Assembly: GCA_905221605.1 (NCBI GenBank)
Contig: CAJNDS010000250.1
Location: forward strand, 1-64,000
From: Symbiodinium natans
Taxonomy: Eukaryota > Sar > Dinophyceae > Suessiales > Symbiodiniaceae
DNA: 64,000 nucleotides
Direction: 5' to 3'
Each line of letters begins with the position of its first letter. Within the stretch, counting starts at the first letter, position 1. Under the pieces are notes generated by a model that did no database searches, was not told the DNA's origin, and saw nothing but the letters and a program-made list of their open reading frames with translations. Made by a program: the position numbers and the translations under genes. This document shows, one piece after another, positions 22,070 to 33,248 of the stretch.

Positions 22070-23083
22070 CTTGAAGTATTGGGCTCCTCTCATGACGCAA
22101 GATAGCAGCACATGCAGCGGCCATTGCCTTCGGCCCATGGTACTGTGGACCGAACTCGGCATCCGGGTCCTGAGCGGGAAGACGAGCTTGCGATGTGTCT
22201 TGGACACATTTAAACTTCAACATGAGACTGACACTGCGCAGACGGCCCAGCGTCCACCCCCACCTAAGTGATCCGGTCCTTCTTGATTGGGCCGCCGTAC
22301 TTCCTCTTAAAGTACATGGTTGTTGGGGATGTCTGTCTCTGAGAGCGCACGGCCCCGATCACCAACACGCCTGCCAATCGCCAGGTCAAGGCGAAATTTG
22401 GGCCCGGACGAAGCCTCCCCCGACCCCAAAGCTTTCCATGAACAGTCCAAAGAAAATGCTTTCAAGATTGTGAAGCTTCCTGGGTCGACTTGTTGACTGT
22501 CTCTCAGTCGAGGGCAACCTAAACCAACCTAAACCCCGGGAAAACAAAAACAAAAACAGCAACGTAGCTTTCCGACAAGACGGGCTTTCCGGACAGCCGT
22601 TACATAAATACTTTACGGCGCAGCTTATTACTGGGTGGGGAGAATGACATTTCCATCGGCAGCAACTTTGTGCAGCAACTTTTTGTTAAGTAGCCTGAAT
22701 GGCTTCAACTAGTTCAGATATGGGACATAGGCAATTAACCGGGGAACTAGTTGCAAACTCATGTAAGTAAGGCCCACGGAAACCACAGCGCAAACCGTTC
22801 CGGAGGGTCTCTTCCGTGCCTGCAAGTCCCAATAGAGGCGTCCACCTTCAGGCAGTGCGGCAATGCTCGGTTCCCCCTCTGCTCAGCTCCCCTCCTCGAC
22901 GATGTAGCCATGTCAGAGCCCTACGAACCCTGCACCTCAAAAACTTCTGCGCCAACCGGAAGGAACTGAAGCCAGAAGACTCGAACAGACGTGCTGTCAA
23001 GGTGCCTGTTTGATCCTTGGGCCCTTAGCGGTGCCGATGATGCGGACCATGTGGGGCTCGACGTAGGTGGCGTCCGCGGGGCA
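22070..23083 (-). CDS. Unidentified protein, partial (three candidate exons)
   Basis: Candidate exons are 23083-23024, 22414-22316 and 22169-22070. The last two share phase 0 at their junction (CAT, then a GT donor; CTCAG acceptor). The readings include CPADATYVEPHMVRIIGTAK, then ASSGPKFRLDLAIG through ETDIPNNH, then DPDAEFGPQYHGPKAMAAAC and AAILRHERSPILQ before a GTACGT donor. Clean AG acceptors, GT donors and balanced composition make coding likely. No family was recognised. An overlapping frame gives MYFKRKYGGPIKKDRIT and a stop, which is an alternative reading of 22316-22264. Whether the 23-kb exon belongs to the same gene is not shown. Confidence 0.45.
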
Positions 23084-24413
23084 CTGGGCGCGAGGAAAGC
23101 CTGCGAGGTTTCCCATCGCAGGTTTGGGAGCAGTGCTACGTGCAGCCCCTTACAATAATTTGAATGGGATATTCGGGCCCTTTCGGGGCTTTTGAGGCCT
23201 TGAAAGACAAATCAAGGTAAGTATGGCAACTACGGCAGAGGCCAACATCCTTCAACATGGCACTTGCGGGCAACGCACGCCGAGTTGCACTTCAGGGCAA
23301 GCAACAGATTCTTTAGCCATTCCCATGTATTCCCCTGCGCCTCTCGCCTTCTCCTCCCTTCTACACCTTCCTGCCTCGGCCGAGCCGAGCGCAAGGAGCG
23401 CGCAGCCAAGGCGCAGCGCCGCCATGGCGGATCTGTCTAGGGGGCCCTGAGCCAGCTGCGTGTAATCCCGACGTTGGTCTCGGCAACATGGTGGCAACAG
23501 CAGCTGAAGTTGTCCGTGTAGTTTTGGTATGTTTTGGTTGCAAGCTGGGCTAGGGGCCCACAGTTCTGCAACCCTTGAGCAGCGTTTGGTCCTTTTTTGC
23601 CTTCGCCCCCCTCTGCAGACTGGGCAAGGGATCACTTGCGTTTGCGCCACGTCCTGATGCAGTCTCCAACGCTTTCAGAAACCGGTTCGAGGGGGCCTCG
23701 TCATTTAGCTTCACAATGCTTGCCCTGGAGATGAATAATTTGGCCCAGAGTCCACGGCGCACCAGTTGTGCTCAGCCCGTGTATCCTGCCGCCTCGAGCT
23801 CTCCAAGGACGACCTGCCATGGAAGAGACCGTACTTGCCAGCCTGTGAACATACCTTCTCCGCATCTAAGGCCATGGAACTCTGCGAAGTGTGAGATCTG
23901 TGAACTGCCTGGGATCGTGTTTTAAGTCGTGACGCAGTCAAGGAGCTTTCGGTACTTGCGGAGCGCCCCCCCCCACCCGCCCCCCCGCCCACCCACACCA
24001 AATGTTACCAGAAATCGAGGCCGGGAGGTCGTCGACTTTGGCCTTCGCATCTCGGAGCTGTAGTCCGTGCGTCCTCAACTTCAAGGCACACAAGAGGCCA
24101 GATTTTTTACAGCCCCCCTTCTTACGTTTGAACCCTGATAAACATGTCCGCGAGATTCGGAAATCCTTGCAGAAATTGGATTCAGATTCAGCCCCCCTAT
24201 TGCAAAGCGAGCGGGTCCCGCAGACAGAGCCTATCGTGTGGAGAGGCAGATCAAGCAGTACATACAGGCAACAATGCAGGAAACACTGCAGTTAATACCA
24301 GGAACACGTCTCACCATCATTTCATGAGACTTTAATTCTTGTGACCGCGTCTAAACTGCTCAACAGATTCCGACACATCCTTCAACGAGTCCTAGACATG
24401 CTGGGGTTCTGGG

Positions 24414-25149
24414 ATGAGATGTCGAACTGCAACCCCCTGCTGCTTCTTCAGGCTTCTGTGTGGCTACCAGAACATCATCCAAATCGTTGAGACTGAGCTC
24501 AAACCGGAATGCCACTTCTGTAGGACGTGGCTGGCCTGGGGTAGTCCTCCTGAACTAGGAGGCTGTCCCCCTCTCGCTGGAAGCCACAGGCCTGTGACGA
24601 ACACTCAGCGCCGCTTTGCTTTGCTTTGCTTCGGCATTGACTGCGGCTCAACACGCTCGGTCTGTCCCCCCTCTGTGTCTCCCTCCCTCTCCTCGGCTTC
24701 CGGCCAAAGGCGTCCAGAACAAGCAGACCAGGATCCGGCCTCCTTCCCCCCTTCCCAACACTTCCACCCAACCGGAAATTTGCAGTCCACCCCCCCGCCC
24801 CCCCGTGCCGCTTCGAGGACCCGCAATCTGATGCCGCGGGCTGGGACTGGCATTCCCCGCAACCCCCTGCTATATCCGGGACGATCCTGGGATCCCCGTC
24901 CCTGGCACATTCCTGGGACCTTTACTTTTCCGTCTAAACCTCCCGAAGAGACCCCCACCTCAACTACCTCAACGGGGATATCATGGAGATCCGGTCCCAT
25001 CAGCATGGAGCCAACCCGGATGCCACGGCTCGCTTCCACCTCCACTCCGATGCCTCCCAGGACCAGTACCCACCAATTTGTTCTCCCTGAGCTGGTTCAG
25101 CAGGCTGCCGAGGCGGCGCGGCGGCGCACGCAACCGTTCCATGATATGT

Positions 25150-25194
<45 letters not shown>

Positions 25195-25523
25195 TCCAGG
25201 CGCTCCCGCCGGACTCTTTCGTGGCACCTTTCAGCAGCCATGTGTGCAGACTCGATTGCAAAGGTAACGATGGGATCCAGCATCCAACTCACAGCAATGA
25301 CAACCGTGAAGAGGTCCACAAATCAAACTCAATCTTGCTCGAACCTGATGCATCACATTGCCGCCAGCGCCTCCAACACAGCCACAGCTCCGTCCAAGCT
25401 CTCGACGCGGGTCCTTCGCCAAAAGTAAATGCACAACTTTTAATCTCCTTTGAGACCTACTGCGACCAGAGTCTTGGCATGGGGCATTCGGATTGTTATG
25501 AGATGGCACCTTGGCTCTGCTAA
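24414..25523 (+). other. Long open frame of 369 codons, doubtful
   Basis: This is the longest uninterrupted non-satellite frame in the window. It runs through a C-rich stretch (proline and serine rich) and through the GTT microsatellite, read as 14 valines in a row. It matches nothing recognised, opposes the direction of all neighbouring genes and has no exon-like boundaries. It is most likely a chance frame caused by base composition. Confidence 0.15.
25148..25194. repeat. (GTT)n microsatellite
   Basis: About fifteen GTT units. In minus-strand frames it would read as poly-Asn, poly-Gln or poly-Thr, but no surrounding gene supports any of these. Confidence 0.95.
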
Positions 25524-25850
25524 GCAGGGTCGCGCCTGAACCTCTCACCCGCGCAGTTGATGCGATGGTATTTGGTTTCCTGACAGCCAGGAAACTCAAC
25601 TTCCGACCCGGCGTTTTCACAGCAGCATGCGCAGTGTGCATGATTGGGCAACCCACAATCAGACACATTTCCCACTGCGCAGACTGCTGGCCATGTAAAC
25701 TGCTGGTTGTTCACTCGGAAGAGTTCTGGGGAACTCGTCCCGTCACATTCGGCTTCAAGATCCATGGCCATTGATGGCCCAACTGCCATGGTGCCTGCGG
25801 ATGCGTCACCAGATGGCCAACGCAGCCGCTGACAATCCTGAGGGCATGCG

Positions 25851-25985
25851 CTAAGTACTACAAAGTACTAAGTACTCCTTCGTACAACGAAGTACTGCGA
25901 AGTACTGGTAAGTACTACTAAGTACTTCTTCTTTTTGTTATTATTCTTCTTCTGCTTCTTCTTGTTCTTCTTATTCTTATCCTCC
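25851..25985. repeat. AGTACT cluster followed by pyrimidine-rich TTCTTCTT tract
   Basis: Within 25851-25926 the palindromic hexamer AGTACT occurs seven times, linked by CTA, GCGA or GGTA spacers. A (TTC/TTA)-rich tract follows to about 25985. Confidence 0.9.
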
Positions 25986-26427
25986 TCCACCATCACAGCG
26001 ACAGCGACAACGACCAACCATGACGACGGAATGCACAACCACAGCGGGGACCTATGACGAGCTCCGCGGTCGTTGTTAAGACGAACATGAGGCGATTTCG
26101 CACTGCAGCACCGGAATATCCAACCCCAAGGTTTGGAAGAACAAACCCGACAAATCCCCAAAGCCCTGTCCATCCTCAACGCGGCTGCCAGCGACGCAGG
26201 GTCAGCCTGGCGCACAAGCAGAGTGATGGGCAGCTTTGGCAAACTTCAGGCACGCGAAACCTTTATGAAATGCCTAGCATGGCATCTTTTCTTGTGGGTG
26301 GATAGACCTGCAAAGCCTTCCTTGGGGCTTGAATGATAATAGGTCGGCACAAGGGCCTCGGTCGGTCCGTTCTAGGAAGTCGCCGGAAGTAGCTTCATGG
26401 CCGAATCTGAAGCTGTGAAACCATTAC

Positions 26428-26595
26428 CTCCCCCTCTAGTTCAAATCCCTGGTCATCGAAGCCCTGAACCCCAGAATGCCGAAGGCCTATATAGGGTGCT
26501 AACAAGGCCCTTGGCACAACAAAACTTTCTTGAGTTGCCACCTCACGGTAGCGTCTTCGCAGATCTTTCAACGCTTGGAGGACAGGATCTGTCAC
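26428..26595 (-). CDS. Two exons of an unidentified protein
   Basis: Exon 26595-26542 reads VTDPVLQALKDLRRRYRE between a GACAG acceptor and a GT donor. Exon 26463-26428 reads GFDDQGFELEGE between a TTCAG acceptor and a GTAATG donor. Both are whole codons in phase 0, so they splice without a frame change. The first would form a charged helix. The family is unknown and other exons were not located with confidence. Confidence 0.5.
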
Positions 26596-27329
26596 CTGTC
26601 CCAAATTCGATAAACATCGACCAAGCACAGTGAGCAACACACAAGTTGCGAGGCTTCATCGTTCATGGTTCACGGTCAAGGTATCGCAGACTAATGCAAC
26701 TAGGACCAAGCTCCCTGTTTGCCCTTGACGGTTATGGCTGATTTTTGGTTTGACAGAGCTTGACATGTGGTTGAGGCCCCTCGATACAGGCAGCGAGGCC
26801 TTGTGGAACTATGGAAGAATCAGAGCATGGCTGCATGACTGCATGGCTGATCAGCCTTGCTCTCTGCGGACGTCCTTGGACTTGCTTCTGCTGGCGGCCT
26901 GGCATCGCAAGTATGGCAAGAAGCCCTGCGCTGCTGGACTTTCAAGGTTGGGCGTTTGGGCTCTAAGATGTTCGATGACGGCAGACCCTTGCAGGCAGAA
27001 TTCAACATACGCGTCCTGGCATGGTTTCCCAATGCTGGTGCTAACATGGCTGTCTTTCCGTGGCCCAGCTTCTCTTCTCACCCGCAGAGCCGCACTGGAG
27101 ACACAGAGGCGAGTGAGACACAGCTGCCAACGGATCTTCTCACCCGTGATGTGGAAACCAAACTGCTTCGAGAAGCCAGCGAGTTGGCAACAATTCTTCT
27201 TCGCCACATTGTCTTGTGGGGGGTGGCTATCGCTGGCTTTGGCGGCAAACGAAAGCACCACATGGGCGGAGTTGTTTTTGTTCTTTCGAAGGTTGGCCCT
27301 GGCTTGTTTTCGCTGCTAACGTTGGCTCT

Positions 27330-27745
27330 AAATGCGATGACATGCAGCATGTCTGGCAATTTTTCGCCGGCGTTGAATGCTGAAATCACAGCATTTCAGG
27401 CTTTTCGCAGGCTCTACATGCTGTTCGGGCTCCAAATGCCTCTCGTTACAGCATTTCTGACAGGTTCCACGGCCCCAAACGCTGTAACCTTCAGCATTCC
27501 TATCCAAATTCTGCAGATTGTAGCATTTCTAACCAAACACTGCACTTACAGCATTTCTGTTTGAGCTCCAAATGCTGCAAACCACTGAATCTCTGACGAG
27601 TCAGACAACTCCAAGTGCTCTCAACTACAGCATTTTTGACTGTTCACAGGCTTCAAATGCTGTAAGTTTTTCACAAAAGACACAAGCACAATATGCTGCA
27701 AGTTACAGCATTTCTGGAGTTCACAAGCGCAATACGCTGTAAATG
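27330..27745. repeat. Alternating inverted 10-mers, ACAGCATTT / AAATGCTGT
   Basis: Over about 400 bp, ACAGCATTT or a close variant occurs about seven times. It alternates with about nine copies of its reverse complement (AAATGCTG, AATGCTGTAA and variants). Members are separated by 15-60 bases of otherwise unrelated sequence. Confidence 0.85.
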
Positions 27746-27779
27746 TTAATTGCAACATTAATTGCAGTCTTTGCTTAAG

Positions 27780-28110
27780 CTCCTAGGCTCGAGAATCTAT
27801 GAAGCAAGTTTGCACGGCTGAAAAGAGCGGGAAAAGAGCGGGGGGGGGGGGGGGGGGGGTGGGGTTCCATTTGCAAACACGATGCTCGTATGATGGGTTG
27901 GGAAAGGGTTCCTTTGGGTTGTGAGGGAATGCCCATCGACGGGCTGTTGACGAGCCCTTTGAGGGTGTGACTTTCTAGGACAAGCAACTAAATTTGCCCG
28001 GAGAGGGGGGGGGGGGGGGGGGGGGGGGGCGCAACCCCCACTCTCTCTTTTGCAAGCCACAATGCTTTTGTCATGGGTTGGACGGTGACGAGAGGAAAAA
28101 AGAGCCAGAG
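27780..28110. repeat. Dispersed G-tract repeat, two copies
   Basis: Each copy has a long G run (27841-27860 and 28007-28029). A segment follows that contains, in the first copy, CCATTTGCAAACACGATGCT and TGATGGGTTGG. GAAGCAAGTTTGCACGG precedes the first G run. The same elements, inverted, form the tandem units at 51421-51956. Confidence 0.75.
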
Positions 28111-28250
28111 GACGAGAGGATCGCGGGCCCGACACAGACCAGGGGACCCCTGCCAAGGGAAGAGAGTGGTGGAACTTACAGAACTATCAGAACTCCCTTA
28201 AAGGGCCGGCTTGGCATCGCCGTGCTTGTCGCAGGCTCCTGGGGTTCCGC

Positions 28251-28318
28251 CGGCACCGTCGCAGGGGCCGCGGGGGCCGCAGGGGCCGCAGGGACCACAG
28301 GGGCCGCAGGGGGCCTGG
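28251..28318. repeat. 9-bp GGCCGCAGG minisatellite
   Basis: About seven imperfect units of GGCCGCAGG. The minus strand can be read as an Ala-Pro-rich segment, which may be coding, but the frame does not match that of the exon immediately before it. Confidence 0.8.
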
Positions 28319-28411
28319 CAGGTAGTTCTGATCATATCCGGATGTATCCGGTCCGTTCAAGAAGCTCTTGCAAAGCTCAGGCGTCGGCTCTGGCGGCTCA
28401 GAAGGTTGCGC
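28315..28411 (-). CDS. Candidate exon, proline/glutamate-rich then polar
   Basis: The reading is AQPSEPPEPTPELCKSFLNG followed by PDTSGYDQNYLP, between a CTCAG acceptor and a GC donor (CCAG, then GCCCCC). The composition is typical of a flexible linker. No family was recognised. It may belong with the other candidate exons at 26.4-30.9 kb, but their end phases do not prove it. Confidence 0.4.
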
Positions 28412-29499
28412 CTGAGAAGAAGCAACCGAAACCATGTGCTTTCGTACGCCTATACATGCTTGTGCTGAGTCACGGATGTCACAGATCCGCAACGACGTGA
28501 TATCATGCAACAGGACCGCGAAGCACCGAAACAGGCTTCAGGTGTGGGCATTGTTCGGCAGAGCATCTAGCACAGTATGCGAAGCAGGACATGTTACCAC
28601 ATCATCTTGCCCATGCTAATTCCCCTGCTAACTTAATAAGAGCCTGCATGAGCTCGCTTTCGGTACCGCCAAGATTGCTCGTGTGCGTGTGGCGGCGGGC
28701 GGCGCTTCACGGCGCTTCAATGCCGCTTCAAGCCAAATCGCGCCAGTAGCACAGAATTGAAGTTACTTCGTGATAGTAGTGACTTAGTGCCTTGACCGCC
28801 TTGGAGACGACTGTCCTACCAAGTCCCCTCTTCACACACCTGCTAAGCAACCTTCGTTGGCGCCTCTGGCATTTCGAGCTAGACGGGATGACCATGCTTA
28901 AACGGGTTTCATTTTGATCCGCAAGCTTGGCATGAGACCTCGTGGCACTGTCCCCTGACACCATGAACATGCACCATGCACCTCGCTCGTTTATATCCCA
29001 CACACACACACACCTGCACACTCAACTATCGCAGGCTCATAGTGTCACAGTGTTGATGAAGGCAGCATGCCATCGTTTCCAATTCAAGCAATCATCTTCA
29101 GCCTCAAGGATAGAAAGCTTTAGTAAAAAATTGCCCTTGCAGGTGTGGGGGCCTCCTCCCCGGTGCCAACAGCCGCGGCCAGATCTGACAACCTTCGGAA
29201 GCAAGGCTTCGAATGCTTCAATATTGGAGGGCTGAGAGTTGGATGACTTCCCCTTTCAGGCATTGAGGCATTCAGGCTGTGGAAACTGATGTTGATGTTG
29301 ATCTTACACCTGAACAGAAGGAGGCCTCTAAACACAGAGACAATGTCAAGTTTCGCTGTTTCGGACCTGCTCGTGTCTCAAGAGTTCGCGGCTTCCGAGT
29401 GCAGCTGGAGAGCGGCACAGAAGGAGCCACTGGAATGTCTTCGAGCTCCTTGTCATCATCCATGGGCCGGCTCGGCCTTTGGTGTCCCGTCCCGGCTGG

Positions 29500-30190
29500 T
29501 GTCAGCTGTTGTCCACTGTGGTCTTGTTGTCATTCCACTATGGTTTTGTGGAAAAAAGGTTTGGTTGTATTTCCGCTAAGGTTGTGCTGTATGTCCACTA
29601 CAGCTTTGTTGTATTTCCACTATGGTCTTGTTGTATTTCCAGCTTTGCTGAAGGGAGTCTGGGACCGAAGCTCTTCTAACTTGCAGTACCACCTTACATT
29701 GATTTTCATGGCTTGGAAGCCCTAAGGTTCCAAAATCGTATGACGCATTCGATGAGAAGCTCAATGACCTCTGGTGCTGCCAAGGCCTGGCTCCCAAATC
29801 CTCAGACTGTCAAAGCCCATCAAAAACTTCAATTCTTGAAGGCCGCCAACCTCCCAAGGTGTAAGGCATGTACGCTGGCGGTGGCGCTGGCGGCGGCTCT
29901 GGTGCCGGAGCGGCCTCCACATGAGATGCAATAGCCCGTAGTGGCCCAAATAGCGCGTGCCTGACAAAGTACGGCGTTTAGCCCTCCATGGCTCCATGGC
30001 ATCCGGCAGGCCGTGTCAGGCATGGGAGTTTGGGGCGCACTGGCAAAATAGACATGGATGTTATCATCGCGCAGGCATGGATGCTCTGACGATTCGCACG
30101 CACTTGTACCACGGAGGTGATCATCGTGCGGGCATGGATGCTCTGGCGATTCTCCTGGCAACATAGACGTTATCGTCGTGCAGGCATATT
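29500..30190. repeat. Short imperfect tandem repeats
   Basis: From about 29515 to 29645 the motif TTGTTGTATTTCCACTATGG recurs with changes. From 30035 to 30190 a unit containing ATCGTGCAGGCATGGATGCT recurs about three times at spacings of 60-70 bp. Confidence 0.65.
29854..29914 (-). CDS. Candidate exon, Ala-Pro-rich linker
   Basis: The reading is AAPAPEPPPAPPPAYMPYTL between a GTGGAG acceptor and a GA donor (TTGG, then GAGGTT). The composition is that of an interdomain linker. It has only one frame and could be chance in GC-rich DNA. Confidence 0.3.
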
Positions 30191-30240
30191 CGCACGCAAC
30201 TGAAACACGAGGGGGACCCTACTTAGTCCTTCAGTCCACG

Positions 30241-30243
<3 letters not shown>

Positions 30244-30289
<46 letters not shown>
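30244..30289. repeat. (GA)n microsatellite
   Basis: About 23 GA units. Confidence 0.97.
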
Positions 30290-30292
<3 letters not shown>

Positions 30293-30439
30293 AAGTGTGG
30301 CGGCGCTGTGGCTTCCGTCAAGTAGCAGGGTTCGGTCATGTTCAGCCGACCCCCAGAGATCTATTCTGTTATTTCTGTTTGGCATGGATTGTGAACGGAA
30401 GGGACACTTTCTATGCTACGCCCCACTTACGATGCCCCT

Positions 30440-31025
30440 ATAAACCCTGTGAACCCTAACCGTGAACCCTGAACCCTAACCCCTCAACCGACCAGGCTTT
30501 GCCCGAGAGGCTCCCTTTCTCCACGCCTCCACGCCAGCGAGCTGCGCGGAGAGATCAGCCAACCTATTGGGGCATTTTTGGTAGGGCTTAGGGTTAGGGG
30601 GTTCATATGAGGGGTTTACGAGGGTTATGAAGGCTTTAATGGGGGATTTATGAGGGCTTTATGAAGGTCCTTATGAGGACGGTTCTCGTACGAGGGTTCT
30701 TATGAGGGTTTTGGGGCATTTTGGGCCGTCTATTTTAGCTTTTGCAAAGACACGGTTGTACTTTGTTTTGTGAATTGTGTTTTCTCGCATTGGCGCCTGT
30801 ACAGGCAGCATGGACAAGCCAACCAGAAGCTCTACTGTGGCTCCCGGCAGCATCGGTGGCGCGACACACAAATCTTCCTCTTCCTCCTCGCTGTCGTCCC
30901 TGCTAGGCCATTGCGATTTAATTTAGGCTTCTGGATCTACGGCTGAGGGGTTTTAGGATGGTCTAAGGGTTTGGGGTTTTTAGGGTTTCCGGTTTAGGGT
31001 TTAGGGTTTAGGGCTTAGGGCTTCA
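30440..31025. repeat. Scattered telomere-like words
   Basis: At 30440-30482 GAACCCTAACC-type words recur. At 30570-30720 TTATGAGGG-type words recur. At 30975-31025 there are about four TTTAGGG units, some degenerate. Confidence 0.65.
30824..30899 (-). CDS. Candidate exon, acidic tract then hydrophobic segment
   Basis: The reading is DDSEEEEEDLCVAPPMLPGA followed by TVELL, between a GCAG acceptor and a GT donor (CTG, then GTTGGC). The acidic run followed by PGATVEL looks like real coding sequence. No family was recognised. Confidence 0.4.
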
Positions 31026-31986
31026 GGGAACTTGCGGGCTTTTGGGCTCGAGGTTCCGGTTCCGGCCCGTTTGGGAGCTTGCAGGGCTCTGGATTCAAGC
31101 ACTCCAAAGCCTGCACAACTTGGGCACGGACGCTAAGAACATCCAAGAACTGCGAAACAACTTGCGAAGCCTCTGCGGAATCTAACAAAAAAGTCCTGGA
31201 AGACCTTGAACCCAGCCAACAGTCTAGCCATGGTAGAATCAAGGTACAACAAAGCTTAATGCCCAAAAGACCCACGCCTGAAATCCTAATCCATTAACCT
31301 GAAAGACACATTTTTCACCACCACAAACCTCACAAAGTTCTCGAACCCGATTGTTACCCACATGCGGCCTTCGCCGATCGTTCCGCCTCTGACGTGCTCT
31401 GGCCTTGCATCGATGGACGCTGGGTGTGCATGAATTTCAAGCCTGCTGTACCTCCTGGATATTGGGACACTTTGAAATGGTTTGGGCACGCTTCAAATGA
31501 GGGTGGGCTGTGGCAAAGGGACCGGTTTTGGGGTTCGTTGATGCAGGATTCGGCAGGCCATCTTCAAGTGTAACTAGCGATATTTGCGTTGGGATGTTGG
31601 AACATCTTCCATGTTTTCGTCATTTGAATGCTCTGTTGAAACAAGACATGAAACACATGACTCGCACTTCCCTGTGAGTCCTTGATCTCCCAGCGTAGTC
31701 ATCTTCTGCTTGCTTATCTACTATGCTGGAATTCTAGAACACTCCTCGAACTCATCTCCAGGATTCTCTAATTCTCTAGGTCACCCCGTGCCGAACCAGC
31801 TGCCTAAGGGTTCCGAGTTCGTTTCAAGGCGGATGCTGGATGCCATAGACTTGTTTGGACGGAGCGCTCTATGGTCAGTCTTGAAAGTCGGGGGTTGTAT
31901 GGCATGGCTCTGCAGCTCTACCGCAGTCGCACAGTCCCGCTGGTTTGCAATCGTTACTTCACGGCTGTTTAGTTGCAACCGGATAC

Positions 31987-32049
31987 CTCCGCTTCAAATA
32001 GTTCAGAGTGTTTAAACAGTTCCCCAAACAGTGTGTCAATAAACGGCGT
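31987..32049 (-). CDS. Candidate exon of an unidentified protein
   Basis: The reading is TPFIDTLFGELFKHSELFEA plus E. It is 21 whole codons between a GTGAG acceptor and a GTATCC donor, and would form an amphipathic helix. No partner exon was found. Confidence 0.35.
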
Positions 32050-33248
32050 CTCACCATGGAATTTGTCCGAACCGCTGCTGGAGCGGCAGTCCGATGCCGC
32101 GGAAACTCCCACAGAGGGCGCTAAAAAAAAAACGGCCCCGAGTGCCTCCACCCGCCCACGCCGGACTCTGTGACCAAGCGTTGCCTTGTGGCGTTCCCTC
32201 GTCTGCGCGTCTGCGATGCGCATGCTACACCCGGGACTGGGCCGGCCCGGCTGCCGAGGTGACACGCACAAGCGTTTGCAATTAAGGGTTCCAACGTCAA
32301 GGGCAAGGGGGATGTCACCGCGCAGAGCTCGTGCACGGGCTGTGGACCATGGGTTTTTTTCGGGGCATGCTCGCGAACTGCGAAACTGTCATCGTGTTTG
32401 GATGTCTGGGCTCGACACATGCGAAACTGTCGTCACTTTTAGACTTCCGGGCTCACATGGTCTCTCACTGCTTGGGGTCTTACTTTGTCAGTTAGGGACT
32501 TAGGGTTGGTTGGCTGGCAGAACAGTTCACGAACGGTGCAGAACCATATCGCCGATGCTTACATTCTTTCTGACAAAGCAAGATCAGCAAGACCGGTGGA
32601 CTATTTTGCCCCACAAGAGCACGCCAATGAAATCCTGCCTGCTCCTCCTCCATCTTCTGCTTCTTACGCTCCAGGGCCTCAACATCTCAGCTATTTGGTG
32701 GGAAGGACCTTGCACCCTAAGCTCCAAAAGCCCAAGAAATCAAATGAAAAGGCTTATGGCAGGAAAGGGCGGGAAGATGTTTTGCACACAAACCCGGCTT
32801 CTCTGCAACCTCAACTCCCGACTTCCTGACACCGACGCCACTGCAGCTCGGCTCAGCAACACAAGGCCGAGTCGAGGCCGCTTCGAGCGGTGTAGGACAG
32901 AAGGGCATTCTTGAAGATGACTCTCCCCCAACAAAATGTCGCCAAAAAAAATATTTGACATGTCACCACCGCCCACCACCGCCCACCACTGCTTCAGACT
33001 GTGCCCACCACCGCGCGCCTGCTTCTCTGCCGTGGACCGCTGCTCCTCTGCCAAGCGGGCCAGGCCCTGTGCAGAGCCGTGCGTAGAGATTGAGTGCCAG
33101 AATAGGCCTGTAGGGGGTGTGGGGGGTTTTCCGGCCCTCAAAGCGTCTCTGTCTGAAATTGACTTTTAGTGTGGCATTCACGGTCTGAAGGCTTTGTTTT
33201 GCTATGCGTAGCATAAGGCCACGGTTTAATTCTCAACCGATATCGTAC

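Larger units (their letters stand above)
23084..26427. other. No convincing gene; low-complexity polypyrimidine region
   Basis: Nothing was recognised on either strand. The section 24.6-25.2 kb is C/T-rich with poly-C runs, which keeps several frames open by chance. It also holds a GTT microsatellite and, at its right end, the AGTACT cluster and a TTCTTCTT tract. Confidence 0.5.
26596..28314. other. No gene identified; two unusual repeat blocks
   Basis: It holds the alternating TACAGCATTT / AAATGCTGTA block and two copies of the G-tract dispersed repeat, listed separately. Long minus-strand frames near 27.0-27.4 kb showed no exon-like boundaries. Confidence 0.45.

Noticed and set aside
24414-25523. 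369-codon plus-strand frame as a gene
   Set aside because: Driven by poly-C composition and a GTT microsatellite; opposite to the direction of surrounding genes; no homology.
26440-26458. TAGTTCAAATCCCTGG resembling a tRNA T-arm
   Set aside because: No matching acceptor stem, D-arm or anticodon arm at the right spacing, and it overlaps a well-bounded candidate exon.
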